Shown here piece by piece: positions 12,029 to 23,317 of a stretch of DNA of 64,000 nt. Numbering within the stretch: the first letter of the stretch is position 1; each line of letters begins with the position of its first letter. The stretch covers positions 4,931,802 to 4,995,801 of the forward strand of contig JAJEKV010000075.1 of the NCBI GenBank assembly GCA_021234155.1, written 5' to 3'. The notes beneath the pieces are model-generated. The model was not told the origin of the DNA. It saw only the letters and a list, made by a program, of their open reading frames with translations, and ran no database searches. The DNA is from Isoetes taiwanensis. Lineage: Eukaryota > Streptophyta > Lycopodiopsida > Isoetales > Isoetaceae. The translations under genes and the position numbers were made by a program.

Positions 12029-12708
12029 TCTCATGGAATGTTCAGGGGGTAGCCTCCTCCCCCCTCAAGTGGAGTCGTATTTCTTTTTACTTATCTAGAT
12101 TGGATGCTCAGTTTGTATGTCTTCAAGAGCATAAGTGTCGTAAGGGAGACATATCAAAGCTTGCAGACATGATTGGTCGCAGGTTTAATGTCCTTATCGC
12201 ATCAGCTGATTCTGCCAGTGCAGGGGTCGTGATAGCATGGCTTCCTTCCTTGCCAGTCATCTTTACTCAGGCTGATCGCTTTGGTCGTTGGGCCCTAATT
12301 GTATGGCAGGAACAAGGGGTTAAATATGGTCTAATTAATGTTTATGCCCACAATAGACCTCATCAGAGAGCTTCATTGTGGGCCTCTTTGCGAGGGAAGA
12401 TACTCAGCTTGGGCTGCCACATTTCATGGCTTCTTGTTGGGGATCTCAATATGGTGGAAGTGGAGTCTGATCGGTTGGGGGCGACCTCTACAGTCGTGTC
12501 TGGTTTTGAACGCCAGCAGTGGCTTCGTCTACTCCATGACTGCAACCTCTCGGAGATTGATGGTGAAGGTGCCTTCACTTGGTGCAATGGTCAAGTTCTG
12601 TCTCAGATCAGACCACCATCCGCAATTCATTTCAGACGAGCCCTCGCAGCAGCGGCGGCCTGGAAGGACGTGTTTTCGCTTGAACATGAAGTTCTTAAAG
12701 GATGCTGA
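12019..12708 (+). pseudogene. LINE ORF2 N-terminus: AP endonuclease domain
   Basis: The start ATG at 12019 lies inside the end of ORF1. The protein opens with LVSWNVQG and then shows LQEHK, a GRWALIVW strand, INVYAHN, VGDLNMV and FTWCNG, which follow the exonuclease-endonuclease-phosphatase fold of L1-type endonucleases (Asn and Glu of the first two motifs, Asp/Asn of GDLN). The C-terminal SDH box is not in frame because the reading frame breaks near 12600. It would nick target DNA for target-primed reverse transcription if intact. Confidence 0.8.
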
Positions 12709-12720
12709 CTTTCAAGAAGG

Positions 12721-14626
12721 TTGCAAGAATACTTGGACAACTGCCTTCAATCGACGTCGAGGTATGACTGGCATAGTGGATGCAATTGCGGCAGTCAAGG
12801 GTTTTGCCAAAGAGTGGGGTCGAGAGTTTGCAGCAGCAGGTCGTGCTTTACTGGACATTTGTATCAGGACCTGCTCCATTCTCGACAGGGACGTCTTTCA
12901 GGTGTTCATGATCGTGATATTTTGGCACAGATCCAAGCATTGGAGGAGGAGCAAATTCAGCAAGCAAAGATGAAGGCAGGTCTGCAGTGGTTTCGTGATG
13001 GAGACCGTTATACGGGCTTCTTTTTTCGTGTAGCTAAGAGGCGTCGCATGACATCAACCATGTCCTCATTGCTTTTGCCGAATGGTTCGATGCTAACAGA
13101 GCCGATCAACTCGAGGCGATCTGCATAACCACTTCCGGGCGTTTTTCTTTGAAACATCTTCCCTTTCAATCAAAATGCAAGATCTTTGTTTTATCTAGGA
13201 TTTCCCCATCATCTCTTGTGAGCAAATGAGTCAATAGAGGCGGGTTGTGGCGGTGACGATTTAAAATCGGCGATCTCGAATCGAAAAGAGGCAAATGCCG
13301 TGTTTGGATGGTTTGCCAATTGAGTTCTTCCAGAGTATTGGGAATGGTTGTAGCGGATGTGTATGATGCTTTCTCGTGACTTTTACGGTCCAACGCTTTG
13401 GATAGAATTCTAAACACAAAAGCATCTCACTCATCCCCAAAGTCAAGGATCCTCGGACTATTTCAGATTGGCGACCCATCACCTTATTGTCATCCCTATA
13501 TAAGATCTTATGCCAAGGCTTTTGCAGAGCGGGTAAAGGACATCTTGGCGTAATCCATCTCAACAACCCAACGGGTTTTCTTCCAAAAGCGGTGCATTTT
13601 GAATAATGTTGCTGCTGCTTACGAGGGAATTTATTGGGCACATAGGCAAAACCTTCCAATTGTATACCTTAAGCTTGATTTTGCAAAAGCTTATGACAGT
13701 GTCAGCTAGGAATTCATACGTCGTTGTATGCTAAGACTGGAATTTGGGGAACAATTCACATCGATATTATGAAGTCGCATATCTCTGCTTTCGGTATCTG
13801 TTCCATGGTGAGTCGTCACATGCCTTTTCACTTTCGGTCATGGTATTCGCCCGGGGATGCCCTTTAGCACCATTGCTTTTCACAATTGTTGCGAGGCTTT
13901 GTCACGATTATTCACCATTGCAACGACGGAGGAACTTCTCCATGGTCTTGCAATGGAGGGCGGCACACAAGAGGTTTGCAATCAATATCACGGGCGACCG
14001 TTCCTCTTCCTAGTAAGCTAATGATGAGAATCTTCTTTGTTGCCAAAATGCTTTTAGACACTTTTTCACCGGCTTCCTGTTCTTGTGGGGTGGCGGTGTA
14101 CGACTTTGTGGACATTGGATAATCCGGCTCCGGCATGTGTTCCGCGATTATCCATGGAAATTACTTTAGCATGGACCGGGCCATCAAGTTGTTGGGGATT
14201 CCAGTTGGCATCCATGTTACTATGGGAGCTGCATGGGAGGAGATCATTAGGGGTTTGGAGAAGCACTTGTTCTGGTGGTTCACTGCTAAGTTGTCTCTTG
14301 CAGGTCGCATTACGGGGCCCAAATCGGTCCTTAGTAGTACCCATGTTTATATGGCATCCTTACTGCTAGCACCACAGATCAAAGTGCGTGAGCTCATTGC
14401 AATAGTTCGGAACTTTATTTGGGTAGGTACTGAGGAAGGTGTTGTGGTTAAGGTGGCTTGGTCGACGTGCATCCTTCCAAAATGGGCAGGTGGTCTGGGT
14501 ATGATGGACTTCTTACTGCAGAGCAAAGTGCTTATTTCAAAGTTCATTTGGAGTGGTGAGGATGACTCTCCTGGTTCACGCCTTCTTAGACAAGCTCTTG
14601 GTCACTGTATCCCTCTGGGTGTTTAG
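12721..14626 (+). pseudogene. LINE ORF2 reverse transcriptase, multiply broken
   Basis: Pieces in several frames give FFRVAKRRR (about 13020), DWRPITLLSSLYK (about 13470), motif A LKLDFAKAYDSV (about 13670), motif B CPLAPLLFTIV (about 13860), a motif C remnant reading AND instead of ADD (about 14020), then KLLGIPVG and the post-RT region to 14626. Frameshifts separate nearly every block. The SINE begins directly at the end of the last block. Confidence 0.8.
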
Positions 14627-14845
14627 TCTAGTGGTAACACATTAGTTCTAGCAAATGTAGGTCTCGAGTTCGAGACCACCCAGAATCGCACTCTGAACTG
14701 TGGGTGTCAAAATCCACAGATGCAATGTAAAGTGGTTGGGGGCAGGGCCCAACCGAGCAATGTGGCGTGGAGTGTGGTCACATATCCAGTTGGATGCTGC
14801 CTAGCGGTGTGACATTAAAAATACTATCTATCTATCTATCTATAT
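14617..14845 (+). mobile_element. tRNA-derived SINE with (TATC)n tail
   Basis: The head starts GGGTGTTTAGTCTAGTGG, matching a pol III box A, followed about 35 nt later by box B (GAGTTCGAGACC) inside the palindrome GGTCTC...GAGACC. An ACATT/AATGT stem lies where an anticodon stem would be. A non-tRNA body follows, ending TTAAAAATA plus four TATC units. It splits the ORF2 of the surrounding LINE, whose sequence resumes at about 14846. No clean target duplication was found. It is younger than its host LINE. Confidence 0.75.
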
Positions 14846-14856
14846 AGGCAAGAAGG

Positions 14857-15906
14857 TTGTCAAACCAGTCCTACCTTGGGCTTTATTTCAGACTCTGCAG
14901 CCTTTTCCAAGCGCTTCTCCATTTTTGCGTGGCTTGTTGGCATCATGGGAGGCAGTCAGACATCTTTTCTGGCCATGCCCCTCTATCCACACCCTATTGG
15001 AGACTCCATGGTGGTGGGCACTCGCCTCCGCACCCCTCAAAGACCTCCATTGGCGGCCTCGGTTCATCCCCTTACACAGAGACGATGGGTTCTTGCGGTG
15101 TTGTCTCTATTCAAGCATGGTATGAGGAGGGTCGCCCTCCGTCGCGGGCTTTGAATTTGGGGCAAAATTCCTGCTCTCTCGTTGAGATGTATCTCTATGG
15201 GAGAAAGTCGCAAAAAAATTTGCCTCTCATAATGCAAGTTGGTGTTCTTTGAAAGGGTGCCATGGGGCGTCATCATGAAAATATTCACAAAGGCAAGCAA
15301 TTTTTCAGATCGATATATATCGCCTTCTTTTAGCACCACAACCCCTCCAGTTGCCAGATGGGTGGCACCTACATGTTCCACAGCCCACTTTGTGCCGTAC
15401 ATGGCGATGGCTTTGGGATAGGTTGCTCCACCCTAAAGTCTCTCAGACTTGTGTGGTGGCGGGTTATCCACAAAAGCTGCGGGTTAATGCCTTTTCGACA
15501 TCGCTATGATCCTCGCATATCTCTGCGGTATGCCCGCTCTGCCTCTCGGACGTTGAGACTCTTCAGCATTGTCTCTTTGATTGTCCTGAGGTTCAACCAG
15601 CGTGGTCCTGGCTACAAGGTTTGTTTAACAGTACATTGGACTGCCGATGCATCCTTTTGGCGTCCTATCCCAACGCATGGCCTCCAGCTAAACAAAGGGC
15701 ATTTCATCTTGGTTCCGGTTGGCTCCTTATGGTCGATATGGGAGCGTCGCAGACACCACATCTTTCAGGGCATTTATTCATCTGCACACAATGTTATTAC
15801 AGTGGCCCAGAAAAAGATATTGACAGCCTACGAGTGTTCTTCCCTTGACTCAGAACTGGTGGAACGCATCTGGTTTCAGTATCTTCGAATTGATTCTTAT
15901 CATTAG
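14857..15906 (+). pseudogene. LINE ORF2 3' part after the SINE
   Basis: Translation in changing frames is similar in order to the copies at 2995-3990 and 36973-37984: a PF..SPFLRGLLASWEAVR-like segment, a Trp-rich stretch, and a final segment ending in LRIDSYH before the stop at 15906. Frameshifts are frequent. About 135 bp of 3' UTR with AATTAATAAAC follow before the poly(A) tract. Confidence 0.7.
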
Positions 15907-16087
15907 TCTCCTATTCTGAAGTAAGTACATTGTGCTCCAGGCTCGTGCTCTCGGGCATCTCTGTGCTTACACGCTTAGATGAGACATGTAAATTTTGTAC
16001 TTTTTCTCTAATTAATAAACTTTTTGGCTTTCGTCCTTCAAAAAAAAAATAAATAAATATATATTTCATGTATATTATATTTTTTAT

Positions 16088-18130
16088 GGATAGAATAGAA
16101 TAGAATTGTTTTTATCGTCCACGGAGACCAATCGGCCTATGGGACCCAATACAAAAAGCGGCGATCACATTAATTGCCGGATTAAAAACCCCCACCGAAG
16201 GGTTTTCGAGGGAAAACCGGTGGCGACAATAAGGCTGGCGACATCAATTAAATGGTTGGCCGGGGCATATCCGGGCCCTCAAGTCGGTACTTCACGAATG
16301 TATGATCCGGAGTGGCGCGCACCGGTCGTGCCCGATTATCATGTGTAGCGGCTCATCGGTCTAATCAATCGAGCATAGCGTGTCCGAATCCGATCATATG
16401 CTAGGCGGCTCGGAAAGTGTGACACTCATCCTCGGCGACTCCCGTCCGCAAAGACCGACAAACCCTATCCTGTGGCTCCCCAATCCATCAACTTGTCTCA
16501 ATCCGGAGATGGTGGGCACCGTGTCTGTGAATGGAGGCGATATGCTGCGCTTTTCATGGGCGATGTGAGCGTGGTAGCGCCTGTGGGCCTCGTTCTAATG
16601 TGGGGTTTATATGTTTGCTTGTAATGTCTTTGTTTTGACTTGCTCCAAAGACCACGAATCCCAAAGCTTGCGGAGAAACAAGCATCAAGGTAACATCTCG
16701 GTACATCACGATCGCCTCTGTTTCTACACGGATGCACATGTGCTCTGGACATTCCATCTAGTTAGCCACTGCACTCTTTTATCCTTCCAACAATTCTTGA
16801 GTCGTTGTGGTCCCATTGCCACTGCATAAGCCAAGTGCGGTAGACGATCATCATCCATATTTACCACCTTCTGGAAATAGACGATGTGTCTATCAAGGGC
16901 CACTACCGGGGTAGGAAACCCGTCTCCTGCAACAAAATTTGATATGGGACCGTGGATTTCACTCCGAGTGCCCGTGCTAAGAAGGCCTTCTACACCTGTT
17001 CTAAGTCGCTCCAAGTAGCAAGGGACACCACTAGGCCCCAGACTTCAACTCCGTACAAAAGAACGGGCTCTACCAATACCCTGAACAGATGTGCCTGATG
17101 CCCCCAATCATATAGTTCTGCTCTGTGGTTATTGTTCTGCATTGCATAGAGTGCTTTCCAGCCTGCTGCTACACGCAATCTTATGGAAGTGTCCCAGCGT
17201 AGTGTAGAAGGAAACTCCACTCCCAGATACTTGTAGGTGGGTGTCACCTCCACTTGTTGCCCTCGATAAGTGAATGAAGGGGGCCTTGGATGGCGCGGGG
17301 ATGAGATTAGGACCACCTTGGTCTTGGCCAGATTGACGTTCATGTCTGTGGCCTGGCAGAATGTATCCAGAGCATCTAAGTGAGACTGCATATCCTCTGG
17401 AGTGTGAGCTAAGAGGTCAACATCGTCTGCATAGATGAGTTGTCTGATGATCTGATGCAAAAGTTGGGTCCCGCCACCCCCATTGTCCATGAGCCAGTGT
17501 TCCAACTGGTCAATGTACAGACCAAACAAAGTTGGGGAAAGAGGACATCCCTGGCGGACCCCAATACTGCTAGTGAATGGATGCAAACCTTTCTTGGCAA
17601 TAGAAATCTCTAGTTGCATGTTAAAGTAACATATTATTTCAAAGGTTGTAATAATAAGATTGTGTAGACCTAGCTTCATCCTATTTGCTAGAATCTTAGC
17701 TAGAATTTTATAAGTTGTGTTTGTCAGTGAGATAGGTCTCCAATCTGCCAATTGTAAAGGATTCTCCACTTTAGGAATCAGTGTAATGTGTCCAGCATTG
17801 ATGGCAGGATTTAGTTTCTTGGCCTTCCATTAACACCTTGGATAAATGTAACCATGTCATCTTTCATGACATCCCAAAATTCTTCATAAAATTCAGGTTG
17901 AAAACCATCAGGCCCTGGACTTTTTCCTTTTGCCATGGATTTAATTGTCTCCCAAATTTCTTCTGGTATCTTCAACATATCAGTATCTTCTTGAGCTTGT
18001 GGTTCCTTGAGGATCATATCAAAATATTCCTCAAAGATGTAATTGGTTATATCCGACATGAGGGAGTTAAACTTGGATTCTTGAAATCGAAAATTCTGAA
18101 GATGGGACAGGTCTAGTGTTAACTTGCTAT
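16088..18130 (-). mobile_element. LINE of a second family with TCTAT-type tail
   Basis: Read on minus, the element enters from about 18130 with ORF2 sequence (KGKSPGPDGF, then PAINAGHITLIPK, DWRPISLTN), continues through the RT and ends with a 3' UTR containing TTTGTATTGGGTCCCATA (16134-16151) and three TTCTA repeats (16091-16107). A 1-nt frameshift near 17825 and others after 16990 disable it. The 5' half is missing. The tail type differs from the poly(A) LINEs of this window. The ends between 16088 and 16500 are inferred from the shared 3' motif seen at about 33150. Confidence 0.65.
16990..17769 (-). pseudogene. LINE reverse transcriptase, open but lacking motif A
   Basis: A single open frame of about 259 codons starts in DWRPISLTNTTYKILAKILANRM, passes into IGVRQGCPLSPTLFGLYID (motif B), LIYADDVDLLAHTPED (motif C with both Asp), then NLAKTKVV and YKYLGVEF. 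Only about 40 residues separate ANRM from motif B, and the usual motif A with its catalytic Asp and the fingers between are missing. The gap implies an internal deletion or a junction of two LINE families. Downstream frames (to about 16724) continue the same protein after frameshifts. Confidence 0.8.
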
Positions 18131-18365
18131 CAAGGGCAACTATTTATTGCGATAGCAACTTGTTTTTTTTTCCACCTGTTTTGATGGACAAAAATTTCAA
18201 CAATAGCTCCCTCTTTCGGGGTTGGATTCCAAAAAACCGCGAGCCGAATACGTTGTTGTGTATTTCATAAGTCGAAGAGCATACAGTCATATCTTTATTT
18301 GTATAAGGATAATGTTGCATAGGGCAGATAGCTAGTTCATTTTTGGGATACTCAACTTGCATAAT
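18131..18365. other. Spacer
   Basis: No gene is seen. The start holds an 8-bp inverted repeat TTGCTATC/GATAGCAA near 18124-18158. The stretch leads into the 110-bp tandem repeat. Confidence 0.4.
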
Positions 18366-19135
18366 ATTCATGCAAATCCACGAGCCTAACACCCCATTTT
18401 TTATATTCAACTTGCAAATAGAAGCCAATCCTTTTCACATTTTTTTTGGTTTTTGGGGTATTAGAATTACACAATATTCATGCAAATCTACGAGTTCAAC
18501 ACCCCATTTTTGGTATTCGACTTGCAAAATAGAAGCAATCCTTTTGACATTTTTTTGGCTTTTGAGGTATTCGACTTGCACAATGTTCATACAAATTTAC
18601 GAGTCTAAGGGTACATTCGTACCCGCAGTTAAGTTAAGTTAAAATATGGTTTTTAATTAAATTTACATTCGCACCACTAGTTAAGTTAGCATATAGTTAA
18701 GAAATATAGTTAAGTAACCAAAAACACTAACTAAACTTGACTTCGCACTTTGTTCAATTAAGTTAGCGAAATTAACTAAAAGAAATTAGCACTAAAAGTT
18801 AAATGACCTCATAGAGGTCACTTTAAGTTTAGTTAAATGTGCTTATTATTTTTTGTGCCTTTGGCTAACTTAACTAGACATGTTCGAAAGCATTTAGTTA
18901 GCTAGTTAAGTTATTTTTTAACCAAATTTTTTAACTAAACGAGTGCGAAATGGTTTTCCGTTAAGTTAGCCTAACTAAATTTTTTAACTAGCTTTGGTGT
19001 GAAGGCAATCACCCGGTTAGTGTTAACTTAACTTAATGGTAAAAGTTAACTGAAAACTTAATTATGGGTGCGAATAGACCCTAATACCCCATTTTTGGTA
19101 TTGGACTTGCTAAATAGAAGCCAATCTACGAGTAC
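18366..19135. repeat. About 110-bp tandem repeat, interrupted by a MITE
   Basis: Three units begin at about 18366, 18476 and 18585, each with the order TTCATGCAAATCYACGAG, ACCCCATTTTT, then ACTTGCAAATAGAAGCCAATC. The third unit is split by the TAA-flanked element at 18609-19081 and resumes at 19082 with TAATACCCCATTTTTGG. The two intact units serve as unoccupied reference sites for the insertion. Confidence 0.85.
18609..19081. mobile_element. Foldback MITE, TAA target duplication
   Basis: The 473-bp element starts GGGTACATTCGTACCC and ends, read on minus, GGGTCTATTCGCACCC. TAA occurs on both sides (18606-18608 and 19082-19084). The inside is full of GTTAAGTTA/TAACTTAAC blocks in both orientations and a central GACCTC/GAGGTC hairpin at about 18817-18831. 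No coding capacity. A three-base TAA/TTA duplication fits PIF/Harbinger-type (Tourist-like) elements; the superfamily is inference because no transposase is present. Confidence 0.8.
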
Positions 19136-20879
19136 CCCATTGGAATCGAACCCGTAAACTACCGTTTGGGGGAAATTCCTCTTTCTTTGCCTATTGCCAG
19201 ATCCTCTGTTTCGCTTGCATTGCTCTGTTTTGCTTGTATTGCTCTTCCTTTAAAGCCGAGTCCATGCACATGTTAGACATTTTTGTGGAAACTCCATCAT
19301 CGTAGTAGGCCATAGCCAGGCTATAGCCGTGGATATTGGAGGTCCCCAGCATGCAAGAATCCGTAAGAACAGAATTTTCCCCAAACGGCTGCTTACGTTT
19401 GGTAGCTGCCCAGTTTTTGGGGTTTCCAGCGAGTAAAGCGGGCAGGCGGCAGCGCCGCTCGCGGCTAACGCCGTTGAGACGGCACCGCCTGCCCGGTTTA
19501 CCCGACAAAAACCCCTCAAACCCTGCACATAGCTGGGAGCCAATAAATGCACCACTCAAACCCTGCACATAGTTGGGAGCCAATATAGTGTGCTAATTTC
19601 GTTTTGGGTTTGGGGAGGGTATTCTGGCAATGGTGGGGACTATGATTTCGGTATCGTATTGTATGAAAAACGGTATAATTTGCCATGTGGGAGGAGCTTG
19701 ACTGTTTTTTGCTATTTTGGGTGGTTTGCAACTCCCTTTTTCCGTGGATTTTTTTGCAAAGGCTCAGTTGGTCCAAATTTGGAATGCATGTGAAGGCGGC
19801 CGCGCAAATGGACAGTGAGGACCTCCCGGGCGTGGGCATGCCGGACTTGAAAGGCTTACGGGGTTAGGGGGGATTTCTTGTGTGTTTATTTGTTCTGGGG
19901 GGTTAGTGTTTAGGCATCCCTCGTGTCCGCCCCTATTTCGTGCTTGATGGCCACGCTTAATCGTTGTGTTGCTAAAATGCAAGGGAAGAGGGTTTAGATC
20001 CCGCTTTATACGAATACGCCGAATGGAGGAGCATGCCCTCGAGGGTTAGCCCCGATTCGACCCTCCGAATGCTCCAATCTCCTCGAATGTGCTCGAATGA
20101 CCCCGGCGACCGCGACGCTTCGGCGTCTGGGGTGATTTCGAGGCCGATTTGCACGATGCGATTTGCCCATCCTTCCTTTCAAGATGTTGGAAGATAAGAG
20201 GAAAGCGTAAATTCCTACCGGCTATAAGCGGCAAAAAATTTACAAAAATCCGGTTTTGCATTTACAAGATAAGATTTAGGCGATGGCGCCTTTATCCCCT
20301 CATTTACAGTGCATGAATAGCAAGCTTAACAAATATGAGATAATCCCTTTGATCAAGAATGCAGGGCTGGATCTTGGCCAGGTGCAGAAAGGAGAATGAG
20401 GTATATGAGGAGATCCGGACAGGCCTTGCCGATGTTGTTAGCCCTTCTGTTCATTCCGGCAGTCCATATCCGCCTTCAGTGGGTTTTGCAATTCTTTATT
20501 TTTTTTTTGTTTTTGGCACGAACCATTGGTCCGTTTTGCACCATTGAAACTTTCGTGGGGTGCGTGTGTAAAAAATTAAGGGCCCTTGATCTGAGAATAT
20601 TCCTCAGATCAATGGTCCAGAATAAAAGATGAACTCAACGCGATAATACATGGAACATGCACCATTGAAAGCGTCAAATTAGAGCCTAATCTTCTTCCGT
20701 CTACCGGTGGTTTATCATATAGGTAAACCCAAAGATAAACCTATAATAATATTGTTAATGTACTCAACCGCAACGTGGATCAAACGTGGGAGGGAATATG
20801 CAGTGGAGGCTAACTCCTCTCCATATTAGCTACACGGTTTCTCAGGCTTTGTACCTACTTAGCTTTTGGTTTAGAATCA
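19136..20879. other. Spacer upstream of the TIR-LRR gene
   Basis: A 30-bp direct repeat occurs at 19515 and 19555. An 8-bp inverted repeat GGTTTATC/GATAAACC lies near 20708-20742. The part before 20879 should hold the promoter and 5' UTR of the TIR-LRR gene, but no convincing TATA box was recognised. Short open frames at 19191-19583 and 20359-20632 show no known domain. Confidence 0.4.
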
Positions 20880-22601
20880 ATGGAGATCGATTATGGTGAA
20901 GATGATATATACGATATATTTGTGAGTCACAATGTAGATGTTAATGCTACAGATAGTTTCTTAGATTACTTGCCTAAACAATTTGTGAAGAAAGACTTAA
21001 AGTCATACATGGATTGCATGAAGGCAGAATCAGATGTTATTTGTGGTGCAGCAGAGAAGGCAATAGCTTGCTCAAGGTTGGACCTTATCATTTTCAACAT
21101 GGACTATGCCAAGTCCATCAAATGTCTCAGAGAATTGTGTTTAATGTTAAAGAAAAGTGGCAACATCATCATGCCTGTTTATCTAGGGGTAAAATCAGAG
21201 GATGTTCGGTGGCAGAAAGGTTCCTTTTGTGAGGCTTTCCAGGATCATCAACTTAAAGAACAAGCTACTGAAACAGAAATTGAAGAGTGGAGATGTGCCA
21301 TGTTTGAGGTTTCTAATCATCAAGGAATCGCTCTAAATAAAGAACAAAGTAGCGGGTAAGGTTTTTTTCCATTCTACGCTTGATGTTTTGTTTTTCTTTT
21401 TCAATTTTGAACTTTTTAAAAAGATCAGTACTTTGTTTCTTATATCTTAAGATTGGAAGTCGCCCAAACTATTGCCACTCATGCTCGAGAACTTCTTCTC
21501 CAAAGAATGAAGGAATTAATGGTGATTTTAAAAAGATTTGGCTTAGAAGATCTTCCTGAAGAAGCGTTCTACCAGATAACAAACCTGTCATTAGAAGACT
21601 GTGGGCATCTGATGGAGCTACCAGAAAGTATAAGATTGCTTTCAAAACTAGAAGTTATGAGTCTCAAGGGCTGCAACAAACTGAAGGCGTTACCAAACTC
21701 CATAGGCACCTTGATCTGTTTAGAACAAGTGACATTAAGTCTGTGCTCCAGCCTAGAAAAATTACCTACTTCTCTTTTCCAACTCAAGAACTTAAAGCAG
21801 CTCCTTCTTTTTGGTTGTTTTAGTCTTGAAAGCCTTGACGACACCCTTGCAGAAATGGAATGTCTTGAATATTTGGACATTTCCTGGTGTCCGAATCTAC
21901 AGCCATTGTCCAGTTCCATGTTCACAGGAATGGGAGTGCTGACAGAATTGCAGTCTTTAAAAAAACTGGAAATTGATTTAGACAAGCTACCGCCCTCCAT
22001 AGGAAAACTTCAAACATTGCGAGAACTTATAATTTTAGGGCATTTTTCTCGTCAATCCTCCATGCCACAGGGTATTGGCAGTCTGAAGAATCTTGAAACC
22101 TTATGCATATACAAGTCTTCAACGTTGCAAAATCTGCCTGAAACCCTAGGTGCTTTGGAATGCTTAAAAACATTGAGAATATGGGCATGCAGCAGCCTGA
22201 AAAACCTGCCAAACTCAGTCTGCAATTTGAAGTCCTTAGCACTGTTACAGGTTTCAAGTGGTACCCAATTAGAGACACTTCCACCCAACTTTCAAAAGCT
22301 GAATAAGAGTCTGCTATGCTTAGCCCTTGATATTTCTAATATGAAGGTATTTCCTAAAGTATTATCCGAAATGAGTTTTATATTGGGCCTATATATTTCC
22401 TCAGTGTATAAGCCCTTGCCAGGGATGAGGTCAAAGTCTAGGCTTTCTCTGTGGATGGCCAAACGCCTACTTTACTACACAATTAAAAGGAAATGTGGTC
22501 AAAATTCAAGCACTGTAAGAATTCATCTACGAACGCCAGATGGAGACACATGTGAGGAGGATTTCAAACAAGAGTTGGCCCTAGTTCAATACCTCATGTA
22601 A
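20880..22601 (+). CDS. TIR-LRR protein without NB-ARC
   Basis: Exons 20880-21355 and 21452-22601 join across a 96-nt intron (donor GG|GTAAGG, acceptor CTTAAG|A) in perfect frame, giving 541 aa. Residues about 10-130 form a TIR domain: YDIFVSHN, then SRLDLIIFNMDYA, CLRELCLML and DVRWQKGSFCEAF, which match plant TIR landmarks. Glu85 in CLREL lies at the position of the catalytic Glu of plant TIR NADases. Residues about 195-460 hold roughly ten LRRs of resistance-protein type (LxxLPxSIGxLxxLxxLxLxxC). No P-loop, RNBS or MHD motif occurs between. Role in immunity is inferred from the family. The ATG is the first in frame. AATAAA follows the stop at 22614-22619. A longer form using another exon is possible (see 23125). 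Confidence 0.85.
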
Positions 22602-22992
22602 GATGTGCCTTTCAATAAAACATTTGTCTCTTCCAATTCTTAGGTGGCCATTATCAAGAGCACAAATACTAAAACAACACAATTTTTTCAAAAGGCCATC
22701 CTTTTGCTAATCCCAAATGGTTTGGCCAAAATGTATGCATATTTATATAAGGTTGAAAAATTTGAAGCGTTTAAGTATGAAGAGATCACGAGTGGGAAAT
22801 TGAGAGAAGAAAACTATTGAATTTTGCAACCTAAATATACCAGAAAGTGTAGCCTTATTATATAGTGTCGTTCTTTCTATTATTCAAATCCATGGTGTCC
22901 AATTTTTTAAAAATCTTTAGATATGTAATTGCGAGCATCTCTTTAATACTATATAAAGAGGTTTTGACTCGGATCTGAATTTTGTTCTCAAG

Positions 22993-23079
22993 GATTTTAC
23001 ATCCAGCTTTGAAGGCACGTTATGTTTTATTTTCTATGATTTTACATCCAGCTTTGACACGTTGTGTTTTATTTTCTAT
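22993..23079. repeat. 42-45 bp tandem duplication
   Basis: Two adjacent units start GATTTTACATCCAGCTTTGA at 22993 and 23038. The second lacks three bases. It lies in the possible second intron of the TIR-LRR gene. Confidence 0.85.
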
Positions 23080-23124
23080 GTGAAGACTTTTTGCTTCACA
23101 ATGCCTCTCTGTATCTGGTTACAG

Positions 23125-23317
23125 ATATGCAGGAATGAATTATAATACCCATGATGGTTTTGTCAAAGTATTGTCGATCTTTTGTACACCATCTATGATG
23201 TTAATGAATCGGGTTTTACATTTTGAAGAGAAATGCTATAGGGTCTCAATAACTTTGCTTGAGCAGAGACCTCCACGAAGGATCTGCTGCCAGGTTTCAG
23301 TTTTTCTGCGTTTTTGA
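23125..23317 (+). CDS. Possible third exon of the TIR-LRR gene
   Basis: The stop of the 541-aa form overlaps a good donor (CTC AT|GTAAGA, exon end 22597). The acceptor GGTTACAG|ATATGC at 23125 would join in frame and add about 63 codons (YAGMNYNTHDGFVKVL...) up to TGA at 23315-23317, for 604 aa in total. The composition looks coding. The early AATAAA at 22614 would lie inside this 527-nt intron, so intronic polyadenylation could choose between the two ends. Whether the exon is used cannot be told from sequence alone. Confidence 0.5.

Larger units (their letters stand above)
11053..16063 (+). mobile_element. Near full-length decayed L1-like LINE (ORF1 + ORF2)
   Basis: The element carries a gag-like ORF1, an overlapping ORF2 with endonuclease, RT and zf-RVT parts, and a poly(A)-type tail at 16041-16055. 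Candidate degraded target-site duplications are 11036-11052 and 16064-16080, matching at 14 of 17 positions, so the ends are moderately sure. Many frameshifts and stops make it dead. A tRNA-derived SINE interrupts it at 14617-14845. It abuts the minus-strand LINE that starts at about 16088. It belongs to the same family as the copies at 2272 and 36955. Confidence 0.8.

Noticed and set aside
14617-14690. A functional tRNA gene
   Set aside because: Box A and box B are good, but the anticodon loop is too long, the acceptor stem pairs over five bases only and a long body with a TATC tail follows; it is a SINE head.
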